DNA from: Acidobacteriota bacterium | GTDB lineage: Bacteria > Acidobacteriota > Vicinamibacteria > Vicinamibacterales > UBA2999 | Reading direction: 5' to 3' | NCBI GenBank assembly: GCA_030697165.1 | Contig: JAUYQQ010000008.1 | Span: 191,001-255,000 of the forward strand | DNA length: 64,000 bases | Shown here: piece after piece, positions 26,477-34,592 of the stretch | How the letters are laid out: every line of letters starts with the position of its first letter | How positions within the stretch are numbered: the stretch's first letter is position 1 | Position numbers and translations under genes: made by a program | Notes under the pieces: model-generated | Database searches by the model: none | The model's input: only the letters and a program-made list of their open reading frames with translations | Told to the model about the DNA's origin: nothing

Positions 26477-27002
26477 ATCCGTTCACGACGTCGTACTCGA
26501 CGAACAACGTGCCGCTCTGCTTATAGAGACGCTGCGACTTGAGCTTCAGGCTCAGTTGCGGTCCCGGCGTGGCCATCATCGGCAGGCCCTTGCCAAGCAC
26601 CACCGGGATGATCGCCACGTCGATGCCGTCGAGCAGTCCCGCCGCGGCCAGCTCGCGGCACAGGTCGCCACCACCCCACAGCCACAGCGGCTTGCCCGAT
26701 CCCGATGCCTTGAGCGCGCGGACGTGGCTGACGGCGTCATGCGCGAAGGTTACGCCGTTGCGCTCGCCCTCAGGCAACGTCCGCGAGTAGACATAGGTTG
26801 GCAGCGCCGGACCAGGCGAGCCGCCGGTGGCCTGGAACACTTCGTAGGAGCGACGGCCCATGACCAGTCCGCCGAAGCCGGCATAGAGCGCCTCGAAGTC
26901 GATCTCTGGGTCCACGACGATCCAGTCGAACTCGCCGCTGGGACCGGCAATGTAGCCGTCGAGGCTCGAGGCGACGGAGTATCTGAGCTGTAGCATAGGC
27001 AT
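26475..27002 (-). CDS. Dihydrofolate reductase-fold protein (RibD C-terminal family)
   Basis: A 175-residue protein of the RibD C-terminal/DHFR-like family: YSVASSLDGYIAGPSGEFDW at the start, GLVMGRRSYEVF (nucleotide-contacting loop), LWLWGGGDLCRELAAAGLLD and the C-terminal LYKQSGTLFVEYDV. Stand-alone members are predicted NADPH-dependent reductases, but the substrate is generally unknown. The gene is divergent from the XRE gene and the palindrome between them carries a TATAAT on this strand too (27046-27041), so both may share an operator. It converges on the deacetylase-like gene. Confidence 0.88.
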   Translation of the reverse strand: MPMLQLRYSVASSLDGYIAGPSGEFDWIVVDPEIDFEALYAGFGGLVMGRRSYEVFQATGGSPGPALPTYVYSRTLPEGERNGVTFAHDAVSHVRALKASGSGKPLWLWGGGDLCRELAAAGLLDGIDVAIIPVVLGKGLPMMATPGPQLSLKLKSQRLYKQSGTLFVEYDVVNG

Positions 27003-27039
27003 AAGCTACTGCATTCAAACAGTTTATGCGACACACTCT

Positions 27040-27064
27040 CATTATAACATCCAATGTTATAATG
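27040..27064. promoter_or_regulatory. Perfect 25-bp palindromic operator with back-to-back -10 boxes
   Basis: Two perfect 11-bp arms (CATTATAACAT and its complement) surround CCA. Each arm contains TATAAT, one per strand. The plus-strand box (27058-27063) places the start at about the ATG of the XRE gene (27069), implying a leaderless mRNA; the other points at the reductase gene. Confidence 0.65.
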
Positions 27065-27068
27065 CCTC

Positions 27069-27740
27069 ATGACCGGCCTGCAGCTAAAGGCATCCCGCGA
27101 GCAGCGCCAATGGAACCAGCAACAACTGGCCGAGCAGTTGGGCGTCTCGCAGGCCTATGTGTCGCTTCTGGAGCGCGGTCGACGGCCACTGCCTCCGGAC
27201 CTCGTGGACCGGTTGGCATGTTGTCTCGACCTGCCGGCCACGGCGCTGCCGCTTCGCGCCGGCAAACCACTTGATAGCGCCAGTGCCACGCAAGCGGTTG
27301 GAACGCTGGGCTACGACGGGTTCGCTTATTTGCGCGATCGCCAGCCGGCCAATCCCGCCGAGGTTCTGTTGCGAGCACTCGGGGCCGACCATCTCGATGC
27401 GCGAGTGGTGGAGTCGCTGCCGTGGCTGGTGCGCACGTACGCCAACCTCGATTGGGATTGGGTGGTGTCTCGCGCGAAGCAGGCGGACCTGCAGAACCGG
27501 CTCGGCTTCGTGGTTTCGGTGGCTCGGGGCCTCGCGGAAGCCGCGCGCGAGGTCCAGACGACGGCAGTGCTGCGGACGCTTGAAGCGCGTCTCGAAAACT
27601 CCCGCCTTCAGAAACAGGATGCGTTTGGCCGGTCCTCAATGACCAACGCCGAAGAGCGCTGGCTGCAACAGCACAGCTCTCCGGAAGCCAAGCATTGGAA
27701 CATGCTCAGCACGCTGACCGCTCGCACGCCACAGCCATGA
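27069..27740 (+). CDS. XRE-family regulator, antitoxin-like
   Basis: A 223-residue protein with an N-terminal Cro/C1-type helix-turn-helix (residues about 5-60: LKASREQRQWNQQQLAEQLG, then VSQAYVSLLERGRRPLP) and a longer helical C-terminal region with WLVRTYANLDWDWVVSRAKQ and LGFVVSVARGLAEAAREVQT. It is followed with ATGA overlap by a nucleotidyltransferase-fold gene. The pair resembles type IV-like toxin-antitoxin arrangements in which a DNA-binding protein accompanies an AbiEii/MNT-type nucleotidyltransferase. It probably represses its own promoter through the 25-bp palindrome ending 5 nt before the start codon. Confidence 0.8.
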   Translation: MTGLQLKASREQRQWNQQQLAEQLGVSQAYVSLLERGRRPLPPDLVDRLACCLDLPATALPLRAGKPLDSASATQAVGTLGYDGFAYLRDRQPANPAEVLLRALGADHLDARVVESLPWLVRTYANLDWDWVVSRAKQADLQNRLGFVVSVARGLAEAAREVQTTAVLRTLEARLENSRLQKQDAFGRSSMTNAEERWLQQHSSPEAKHWNMLSTLTARTPQP

Positions 27741-28294
27741 CCACCGGCGGCTTGCGCGAACCCTGGCGATCATTCCTGCTCGAGGTTGATCAGCGGCTCG
27801 GAGGTCCGACCGAGCTGCACTGCCTCGGCGGCTTCGTCCTTGCGGAACGCCATGGACTGCTCCGCCCCACCGCCGACGTCGACATCATCGAGGCCCGAGG
27901 CACCACCGATCTTCGCACCCTGCAAGACATCGGCGGCAAGGGAAGTGAGCTGGCTCGCCGCCACCAGGTCTTCCTCGACATCGTTACCGTGGCGACCGTG
28001 CCAGAAGACTATGAGCAGCGACTGGTGGACATCCCATTCGGCGAGTTGAAACACCTCCGCCTCAGGGCGTTCGAGCGGCACGATCTGGTCCTGGCCAAGC
28101 TGGCACGTAATGCCGATCACGACCGCGACGACGTGAAACATCTCGCGCTGGGACCCGGATTGGACTGTAACCTTCTGCGAGAGCGGTACCAGACGGAGCT
28201 TCGCTTCCAGTTCGGCAATGTCGTCGCTGCCGACCTGACGCTTGAACTATGGCTCGCGATGATCACCGAAGTTCAAGGCCTGCGGCCGCGTTGA
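27737..28294 (+). CDS. DUF6036-type nucleotidyltransferase, toxin-like partner
   Basis: A 185-residue protein starting at ATG 27737 inside the stop of the XRE gene. The nucleotidyltransferase signature is CLGGFVLAERHGLLRPTADV followed by DI, in which the GG and the paired acidic residues (DVDI) match the polymerase-beta-like active site. Further on, AFERHDLVLAKLARNADHDR with DD is typical of the DUF6036/AbiEii-like families. Relatives act as toxins by transferring nucleotides to tRNA or proteins. Assignment as a toxin rests on the gene pair and fold, not on a demonstrated activity. Confidence 0.8.
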   Translation: MTTGGLREPWRSFLLEVDQRLGGPTELHCLGGFVLAERHGLLRPTADVDIIEARGTTDLRTLQDIGGKGSELARRHQVFLDIVTVATVPEDYEQRLVDIPFGELKHLRLRAFERHDLVLAKLARNADHDRDDVKHLALGPGLDCNLLRERYQTELRFQFGNVVAADLTLELWLAMITEVQGLRPR

Positions 28295-28295
28295 T

Positions 28296-28667
28296 CTACG
28301 GAGCGACCAGCTTCACGATCAACTGCTCGTTCTCGTAGTACAGCCCGTTATCCACAGGTACGAGGAACCGCGTTGGCCACCGCCCGGTCGGGTCGTACTG
28401 GTGGGGACGGCCCGTCGCATGGCTCCACAGCACCTGCTTACTGGCCAAATCGATCGCGTGCACCATGGACGAATTCGCGGGCTGGCCTACGTTCTGCACG
28501 AACATGACGCCCCCGGCCGCCATCAGGACGATGTTGCCGACGTCCGACGGGGCGGGCAGGGCCATCTGGAATACGGGCTTGCCGGATCCGCGATCGAAGC
28601 CGAGAGATCCGCCGCGGAGGCGGTGTAGTGACGCTGCCGGTGACGGTGCGGCCGTGGCCTCAGCCAC
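28296..28667 (-). pseudogene. 3' remnant of a PQQ-like beta-propeller gene
   Basis: The 123-codon frame encodes only the end of a propeller protein. SLGFDRGSGKPVFQMALPAP, MVHAIDLASKQVLWSHATGR and the terminal YYENEQLIVKLVAP are typical of PQQ-binding-like repeats (ID-LASKQVLW blades), while the first 15 codons are not family-like. No upstream continuation in any frame is convincing, so this is probably a 5'-truncated relic. It converges head to head with the nucleotidyltransferase gene (1 nt between stops). Alternative: a small stand-alone protein. Confidence 0.45.
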
Positions 28668-28839
28668 GAGTTCGCCATTCTTTCGACCCGTTCGCTGACC
28701 GAGAATCGGTCGTTGACTCCGAAGGAGGGATGGCGAATACTGCGCGCCGTCCTCCGGTTGGCCCAGTGTGCCGCTCTGGTGACGGCGCGCGCACCAACCA
28801 GCGTTTCTGTCAGCTCTAAACTCTTGGTTGGGGGTAGCG

Positions 28840-29898
28840 ATGACGCATCGTCACTTTCGCACGCTCAGCGTTGTCTTCGTGATCACCTTGCTGCTGGCCA
28901 ATGCAACGGCCTGCAGCGGGCCCGAATCGCGTTCACACGCACCGACCGCGCCATCGAGCACGGCGCCCGCGGCGGCCAGTGCAAGCGGCGCTGCCGGGAG
29001 CAGCGCCCCAGCCGGAGTGATCCCCGAGCCCGGCGGGTCGCGCCTGCCTTCAGAGGTTTCGGGACCGACCGCCGTGAGCTTTCCGCCGCGGACGGAGGCC
29101 CTGTTCTTTAGAACGGCACTCGAGGCTAAGTATCGCGACGGACTGCGACGTTCATCGGTCCTGACGTATGTCGATCAGGAAGGCACGGTGGTGTGGGTGC
29201 AAGAGTACCTCCGCTACCGCGTCAACTTGTGTTCGCATGTCGACGCCATCACGCGGGTCTTCCAGCAGATCGAAGGGTTTGGGGTTCAGCCGGTGTGTGG
29301 GAGTACTAACACCGCCACGTTCCCCAGCCGCCAGCAGCCGCTAGATTTCATGGTCCAGTTGGAGGCCAAGTACCGAGACGGGCTCCGGCGACCCTCCGCG
29401 CCGACGTTTGTGGACGTGGAAGGCAACGTCATCTGGGTGCAGGAATATTTCCGCTACCGCGTATCCGGATGTGACCATTCCACTTCGCAACAGAAGGTGT
29501 TCGATCAGATTGACGGACGTGGCGTTGCGGCGAATTGCACGCCGGTTGCCCCGCCGCCTGCGCCCACGCCTGCGCCATCACCGGGAGGAGGAGTCTTCAC
29601 GCTGTCAGTCTCGATCTCGCAATGTTCGTGTGTGGTCGGCGCGATCCAGGTGCGCGCGAATGGGGCCGTCCTTGGACAGATGGCCTGCCCACAGACCCAA
29701 TCTTTCTCCGTGTCGAGCGGTGCGTCCGTCACGATTTGTGATAACACGGGCTGCTGGGGTTCGGCATTCACGATGACGGGAAACCGATCCGTGAATCTGA
29801 ACTGCGGCTCCGCTGCGACCAGTTCCCAAGGTGACGGTCCGTTCGTCTGGCTTGGAGGCGAAGGCGACGGACAACGAATACTGGTCAAATCACGATAA
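28840..29898 (+). CDS. Lipoprotein with duplicated LEAKYRDGLRR domain
   Basis: A 352-residue protein starting at ATG 28840 with a lipoprotein signal (TLLLANATAC, Cys about 24), then an Ala/Pro/Ser-rich linker. Two copies of a domain of about 64 residues follow (about 90-153 and 170-233), each reading LEAKYRDGLRR, VxxEGxVxWVQEYxRYRV, then two Cys. A Pro-rich hinge and a C-terminal beta-rich domain with several Cys (SVSISQCSCVVGAIQV, NTGCWGSAFTM) complete it. I do not recognise the repeated unit as a named family. The beta-lactamase-type gene starts 2 nt after its stop, so the two are in one operon. Confidence 0.75.
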   Translation: MTHRHFRTLSVVFVITLLLANATACSGPESRSHAPTAPSSTAPAAASASGAAGSSAPAGVIPEPGGSRLPSEVSGPTAVSFPPRTEALFFRTALEAKYRDGLRRSSVLTYVDQEGTVVWVQEYLRYRVNLCSHVDAITRVFQQIEGFGVQPVCGSTNTATFPSRQQPLDFMVQLEAKYRDGLRRPSAPTFVDVEGNVIWVQEYFRYRVSGCDHSTSQQKVFDQIDGRGVAANCTPVAPPPAPTPAPSPGGGVFTLSVSISQCSCVVGAIQVRANGAVLGQMACPQTQSFSVSSGASVTICDNTGCWGSAFTMTGNRSVNLNCGSAATSSQGDGPFVWLGGEGDGQRILVKSR

Positions 29899-29900
29899 GC

Positions 29901-31499
29901 ATGAGCGCACGCATTCGTCGGTCTCTAGCCCTTACTGCCCTGGTCGTGGTCGCGTCGCAGGGTGCGGGCCGCCTGTCGGCCCAGGTTGCCACCGCGACGG
30001 CGGTGGCCAATCCGCCGGCGGTGTTTGCCGATCCCAGCCGTCGGGCGAAGCTCGCGACGGCCTTCCCCGAGATCGACAAGGTCGTCGCGGAGTTCATGGC
30101 GCGCGCGCACGTGCCCGGCGCCGCCTGGGGCATCGTCATCGACGGCGAACTGGCGCACATTGGCGTGGCGGGCTACCGGGATCTGACGACCAAGTCGCCG
30201 GTGACCCGCGACTCGGTGTTCCGCATTGCTTCAATGTCGAAGAGCTTTGCCGCCATGGCGATTCTCGCGCTCCGAGACGAGGGCAAGCTGTCGCTCGATG
30301 ACCTGGCCGAGAAGCACGTCCCCGAGCTCAAGAACCTGCACTACCCCACCTCCGACTCGCCGCGCATCCGCGTGCGCGACCTGATGTCACACGCCGCCGG
30401 CTTTCCTGAAGACAACCCGTGGGGCGATCAACAACTGGACGCCACCGAGGAAGCGTTCACGCGGATGATGCAGCAGGGCATCCCGTTCTCGAACCCGCCG
30501 GGCGTGGCCTACGAGTACGCCAACTACGGCTTCGCCATTCTCGGCCGCATTGTCACCAACGTCTCGGGCCAGCCGTATCGGCAGTACCTGAGCGACAAGA
30601 TCCTGAAGCCGATGGGCATGACTTCGACAACCCTCGAGCCCAGGGCGGTGGCGGCCGATCGTATGGCGCTCGGCTATCGCTGGGAAGACGAGCAGTGGAA
30701 GCTCGAACCGGCGCTCGCCGACGGCGCCTTCGGCGTGATGGGCGGCATGCTGACGTCGATCTCGGACTTGACCAAGTACGTCGGTGCGCTGCTGGCCGCG
30801 TATCCGCCGCGCGACGGCGCCGAGACCGGACCCATCAGCCGGGCGTCGCTGCGCGAGATGCAGCAGATCTGGCGCTCGCGCCCATCGATCGTGACGCGCA
30901 CCGCCGCTGGGGCGCCCAACCTGAACTCGGGCGGCTACGGCTACGGCCTCGGCATCACCCAGTCGTGCGAGTTCGACCAGATCGTCGCGCACAGCGGCGG
31001 CCTGCCCGGCTACGGATCGATGATGCGCTGGCTGCCGAGCTACGGCGTGGGCGTGATCGCATTCGGCAATGTCACCTACACGGGCTGGGGCGGCGTGGTG
31101 ACGCAGGCCTTCGAATTGATGAACAAGACCGGCGCCCTGCAGCCGCGCATGCCGCAGCCGTCTCCCACGCTGGTGCAGTCGCGCGACGCGGTCTCGCGGC
31201 TGATCATGGACTGGGACGACAAGCTGGCCGACGACATGGCCGCCATGAACCTGTACCGGGATAGCGCGAAAGAGCGGCGACAGAAGCAGATTGCCGACCT
31301 GCGCGCCAAGGTCGGCACGTGCACCGCGCCCACCTCGTTCGACACGGTCGAGAACTGGCTGCGCGGGCAGTGGACCATGAAGTGCGAGCGTGGCGACCTG
31401 AATGTGTCGATCACGCTGGCGCCGACCATGCCGCCCAAGGTTCAATACCTGGATGTCAGGATGGCAGAGCCTCGACCATCGGCCACGGCCTGTCGATAG
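29901..31499 (+). CDS. Exported beta-lactamase-family serine hydrolase (class C type)
   Basis: A 532-residue protein with a signal peptide (MSARIRRSLALTALVVVASQ, cleavage near LSAQ) and a beta-lactamase/D-Ala-D-Ala-peptidase domain of about 370 residues. The catalytic motifs are SxxK (FRIASMSKSF), YxN (YEYANYGF) and HSGG (AHSGGLPGYG), the class C/esterase EstB form. A C-terminal extension of about 150 residues has no recognised motif. Enzymes of this shape include peptidases and esterases, and resistance cannot be inferred. It follows the lipoprotein gene with 2 nt spacing. The last residues run into a low-complexity GTGCCAAG repeat. Confidence 0.88.
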   Translation: MSARIRRSLALTALVVVASQGAGRLSAQVATATAVANPPAVFADPSRRAKLATAFPEIDKVVAEFMARAHVPGAAWGIVIDGELAHIGVAGYRDLTTKSPVTRDSVFRIASMSKSFAAMAILALRDEGKLSLDDLAEKHVPELKNLHYPTSDSPRIRVRDLMSHAAGFPEDNPWGDQQLDATEEAFTRMMQQGIPFSNPPGVAYEYANYGFAILGRIVTNVSGQPYRQYLSDKILKPMGMTSTTLEPRAVAADRMALGYRWEDEQWKLEPALADGAFGVMGGMLTSISDLTKYVGALLAAYPPRDGAETGPISRASLREMQQIWRSRPSIVTRTAAGAPNLNSGGYGYGLGITQSCEFDQIVAHSGGLPGYGSMMRWLPSYGVGVIAFGNVTYTGWGGVVTQAFELMNKTGALQPRMPQPSPTLVQSRDAVSRLIMDWDDKLADDMAAMNLYRDSAKERRQKQIADLRAKVGTCTAPTSFDTVENWLRGQWTMKCERGDLNVSITLAPTMPPKVQYLDVRMAEPRPSATACR

Positions 31500-31540
31500 G
31501 CAAGGTGCCAGGGTGCCAAGGTGCCAAGGTGCTGAGATAG
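31500..31540 (+). repeat. Short tandem GGTGCCAA repeat
   Basis: Three to four copies of an 8- to 10-base word (AAGGTGCC, with variants) lie between the beta-lactamase-type and amidase genes, just after the first gene's stop. Confidence 0.6.
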
Positions 31541-31548
31541 GATTGCGC

Positions 31549-33108
31549 ATGCGATTCAGACGTTTCATCCTCGTCTCTGCGCTTGTTGTCGTCTCGCTCG
31601 CCACGCCTCGTGCGCAGACGCGGTCGTTTGAATTGACGACGGCGAGCATTGCCGATATTCAGGCGGCAGTGGATGCGGGCAAGCTGACCTACGAGGGCCT
31701 CGTCGGCCTGTATCTCAAGCGCATCGAGGCGTACGACAAGCAGGGCCCGCGGCTGAACGCCATCATCACCATCAACCCGCGAGCCGTGGAGATTGCCCGG
31801 GAGCTCGATGCCGAGCGCAAGGCCAAGGGCCGCCGCGGACCCTTGCACGGCATCCCCATCGTCGCCAAGGACAACATCGACACCGCCGACATGGCAACCA
31901 CCGGCGGCAATGAAGTGTTCGCCGGCAGCCGTCCCGCCCTCGACGCGACGGTGATCGAAAAGCTGCGGACGGCCGGCGCCATCATCATCGCGAAAACCAA
32001 CATGGACGAGATGGCGCAGTCGGTGCGCGGCTTCAGCACCGTCGGCGGGCAGATCCTGAATCCCTACAACCTGGCGAAGAACCCCGGCGGATCGAGCGGC
32101 GGCACCGGTGTCGCCGTCGCCGCGTCGTTCGCCACCGTCGGCCTGGGCACCGAAACTGGCGTGTCGGTGCGCAGCCCGGCGGCCAATAGCGCTCTGGTCG
32201 GCGTGGTGCCGTCACGCGGCCTGGTCAGCCGTGCCGGCGTGCTCCCCATCTCGTTTACGCAGGACCGCGTCGGTGTGCACGCCAAGACGACCGCCGATGC
32301 GGCGGTGGTGCTGAGCGTGATTCGCGGCTTCGACGCCGACGACCTGGCCACCAGCGAGAGCCTTGAACACCAGGTGGCCGATCTCACTTCGCTGCCGGCC
32401 AACAGCCTGCGCGGCGTGCGCGTGGGCGTCTTGCGCGACCTGTTCCGCAAGGATCCCGAGGTCGAGGCCGGCAACGCGATCATCAACAAGCAGCTCGCCG
32501 TGCTGACCGCCGCCGGCGCCATCGTCATCGACGGTCTGTCAACCGGCACCGACCTGATCGGCCTGATGCCGTCGCTGCGCGTGAACAGCTTCGAGCTGCG
32601 CGCATCGTTCGACAGCTACTTGAAGCGCCGCGGACCAAGCCCCGTCAAGTCGTTTGCCGAACTCTTTAGCACCGGCAGGTGGCTGAAGGGGGGCGTGCTC
32701 GAGGCGCGCTTCAACGACACCATGAAGGCCGGCGACCTCAACACCAACGCCGACTACCAAGCGCGGCTGCTCAACCAAAAGATGATGCGGCAGGAGCTAA
32801 TCGGCTTGATGGATCGCTACGGCGTCGCCGCGCTGGTCTATCCCATGAAGCCACTCGGCGCGCCCGCGGTGGGTGTGTCAGACGATGGGCTGAGGGATAA
32901 CAACCTGGTGTCAACGGCGGGCATGCCGGCGATCGTGGTGCCGGCGGGATGGGATGCCGAGGGCCTGCCGCTGGCGCTCGAGATCATGGGCCGGCCGTTC
33001 AGCGATGCGACGCTGCTGAAGATCGCGCACGGCTACGAACAGGCGAGCAAGAACCGGCTCTCGCCAAAGACAGTGCCCGCGCTCGCGGGCGAGACCATTC
33101 AGTACTAA
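31549..33108 (+). CDS. Exported amidase (amidase signature family)
   Basis: A 519-residue protein with a signal peptide (MRFRRFILVSALVVVSLATP, ending RAQ) and one amidase-signature domain. The Lys of the catalytic triad is in GIPIVAKDNIDT, and the Gly/Ser-rich signature NPGGSSGGTGVAVA holds the cis-Ser and nucleophilic Ser. A late RAGVLPISFTQDRVGVH segment is also typical. The export signal suggests hydrolysis of an external amide or peptide derivative; the substrate is not evident. ATG 31549 is chosen for the signal peptide. The stop TAA overlaps the first bases of a class A repeat. Confidence 0.9.
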   Translation: MRFRRFILVSALVVVSLATPRAQTRSFELTTASIADIQAAVDAGKLTYEGLVGLYLKRIEAYDKQGPRLNAIITINPRAVEIARELDAERKAKGRRGPLHGIPIVAKDNIDTADMATTGGNEVFAGSRPALDATVIEKLRTAGAIIIAKTNMDEMAQSVRGFSTVGGQILNPYNLAKNPGGSSGGTGVAVAASFATVGLGTETGVSVRSPAANSALVGVVPSRGLVSRAGVLPISFTQDRVGVHAKTTADAAVVLSVIRGFDADDLATSESLEHQVADLTSLPANSLRGVRVGVLRDLFRKDPEVEAGNAIINKQLAVLTAAGAIVIDGLSTGTDLIGLMPSLRVNSFELRASFDSYLKRRGPSPVKSFAELFSTGRWLKGGVLEARFNDTMKAGDLNTNADYQARLLNQKMMRQELIGLMDRYGVAALVYPMKPLGAPAVGVSDDGLRDNNLVSTAGMPAIVVPAGWDAEGLPLALEIMGRPFSDATLLKIAHGYEQASKNRLSPKTVPALAGETIQY

Positions 33109-33158
33109 CAGGAGGTCAAGAGATAAGGAGTTAACTCTTTAACTTCTTATCTCCTGTT
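33107..33158. repeat. Gene-end repeat, two facing copies (class A)
   Basis: AACAGGAGGTCAAGAGATAA faces TTATCTCCTGTT, filling the entire 50-bp gap between two convergent stop codons (TAA at 33106-33108 and the minus-strand stop at 33159-33161). Confidence 0.8.
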
Positions 33159-33701
33159 CTATTGGGGCACGTGTGTCTTCATGCGGCTGATGTCGCAGCC
33201 GGCCGGTAGCCGGTCTTTATCGGGCAGCACATTGCCCAGGTAACAGCCGGGGATGAAGTAGAGCGTCCTGCTGCCGGTCGGCACCACCACGGGCGCGGCG
33301 GGTACTTCGACTCGCACGTAGATGATCTCTGGAACCGGCGGCGGTGGTGGCGGTGGTGCCGGCGGCGGCACTGGCGGCGGTTCGGCACCCGGTGCGACGG
33401 CAGGCGCCATGACGTAGGGCACGCCGTACGCGTAGCCAATTCCATACGTCGGGTACACGGGTCGTCCCGGACGCCGTCGCTCGCGAGGGTTGTGAATGGG
33501 CTGCGCGGGACGCGGGCCGCGCTCCCACGCCGGCGGATCCTGCCTCTCCCACGCGGGCGCCGGCACGGTCCACTCCCAGGGTTTTTGATACGGCACGGTC
33601 ATCGGCAGCCCGATCGCGGGCAGTGGCAAGCCGATGCTCCCCTGGGCGCTGGCCGACAGCGGAAGTCCGAGAACGATCAGTAGAACGCACACGTAACGCA
33701 T
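33159..33701 (-). CDS. Exported proline-rich protein
   Basis: A 180-residue protein with a signal peptide (MRYVCVLLIVLGLPLSASAQ). The middle has tryptophan- and proline-rich repeats (WEWTVPAPAWERQDPPAWER), then a Pro tract (PPPAPPPPPPPVPE) and a C-terminal segment with two Cys (FIPGCYLGNVLPDKDRLPAG, then CD). The end of the protein, with YFIPGCYLGN, resembles a small domain seen in other acidobacterial exported proteins, but I cannot name it. Probably periplasmic or surface-associated. Convergent with the amidase gene. Confidence 0.7.
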   Translation of the reverse strand: MRYVCVLLIVLGLPLSASAQGSIGLPLPAIGLPMTVPYQKPWEWTVPAPAWERQDPPAWERGPRPAQPIHNPRERRRPGRPVYPTYGIGYAYGVPYVMAPAVAPGAEPPPVPPPAPPPPPPPVPEIIYVRVEVPAAPVVVPTGSRTLYFIPGCYLGNVLPDKDRLPAGCDISRMKTHVPQ

Positions 33702-33776
33702 GTCAGAACCCCGCCGCCAGGTGGCATCGCAGACTGACGGGACACACCCATTGTAAGCACAGTCTAGAATTGCTGC

Positions 33777-34589
33777 GTGCCCGAGCTGCCTGAAGTCGAA
33801 ACCGTCCGCCGAATGCTCGAGCCGGCCCTGCATCGCGCGAAGTTCAGGCGCGTGATTCTCAATCGACCCAACCTTCGCATCCCATTTCCCGACCGGTTTG
33901 CCGAGCGGTTGCGCGGCACCACCGTCGAAGCCGTGCTGCGGCGCGGCAAGTACCTGGTCGTGGCGCTGTCGTCCGGCGAGAGCCTGATCATGCACCTGGG
34001 CATGTCGGGATGGTTCCACGTCGCGCCAATCGGCGACCGCACGCGTGAGGCCGATGCGCACGACCACGTGGTGTTCGTGATGTCGTCGGGCCAGAGCGTG
34101 GTGTTCAACGACCCGCGGCGGTTTGGCTTCATGGATCTCGCGCCGGTCGCGGACGACTACCCCTCGCTGAAGGCGATGGGTCCCGAGCCCTTGTCACCCA
34201 CCTTTACCGCCGCCTCGCTGGCGCGCGCGTGCCGCGGCAAGAGAATTCCCATCAAGGTCACGCTACTGGATCAGCGCATCGTTGGCGGCCTTGGGAACAT
34301 CTATGCGAGCGAAGCGCTGCACCACGCGCGGCTGTCCCCGCTGCGCAAGGCCTCGAGCATCGCGACCATCACCGGCAAGCCGCGCAAGCAAGCGGAGCAA
34401 CTGGCCGCCTCGATCAAGGCCGTGCTGACGAACGCGATTCGCCGCTCGGAATCACCGTACCGAGCGGGACGGTTCCGCGTCTACGAACGGGCCGGCGAGC
34501 CGTGCCTGCGCAAGGGATGTGGCGGAACGATCCGGCAGCTCACCCAGGCGGCGCGATCGACCTACTACTGCCCGGTCTGCCAGCGCTGA
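33777..34589 (+). CDS. mutM: Formamidopyrimidine-DNA glycosylase (Fpg/MutM)
   Basis: A 270-residue base-excision repair enzyme with all family landmarks: N-terminal PELPEVETVRRML (Pro2 is the nucleophile, exposed after Met removal; the start codon is GTG at 33777), the catalytic Glu3, the beta-hairpin Lys in RRGKYLVV, the H2TH region with LGNIYASEALHHARLSPLR, and a C-terminal Cys4 zinc finger (CLRKGCGGT ... YYCPVCQR). It removes 8-oxoguanine and formamidopyrimidines. With Mug this makes two base-excision glycosylases in one window, but they are not in an operon. Confidence 0.96.
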   Translation: MPELPEVETVRRMLEPALHRAKFRRVILNRPNLRIPFPDRFAERLRGTTVEAVLRRGKYLVVALSSGESLIMHLGMSGWFHVAPIGDRTREADAHDHVVFVMSSGQSVVFNDPRRFGFMDLAPVADDYPSLKAMGPEPLSPTFTAASLARACRGKRIPIKVTLLDQRIVGGLGNIYASEALHHARLSPLRKASSIATITGKPRKQAEQLAASIKAVLTNAIRRSESPYRAGRFRVYERAGEPCLRKGCGGTIRQLTQAARSTYYCPVCQR

Positions 34590-34592
34590 CGC

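Noticed and set aside
29901-31499. Antibiotic-resistance beta-lactamase
   Set aside because: The SxxK/YxN/HSGG motifs fit many esterases and peptidases; the long C-terminal extension and acidobacterial context do not support a resistance call.
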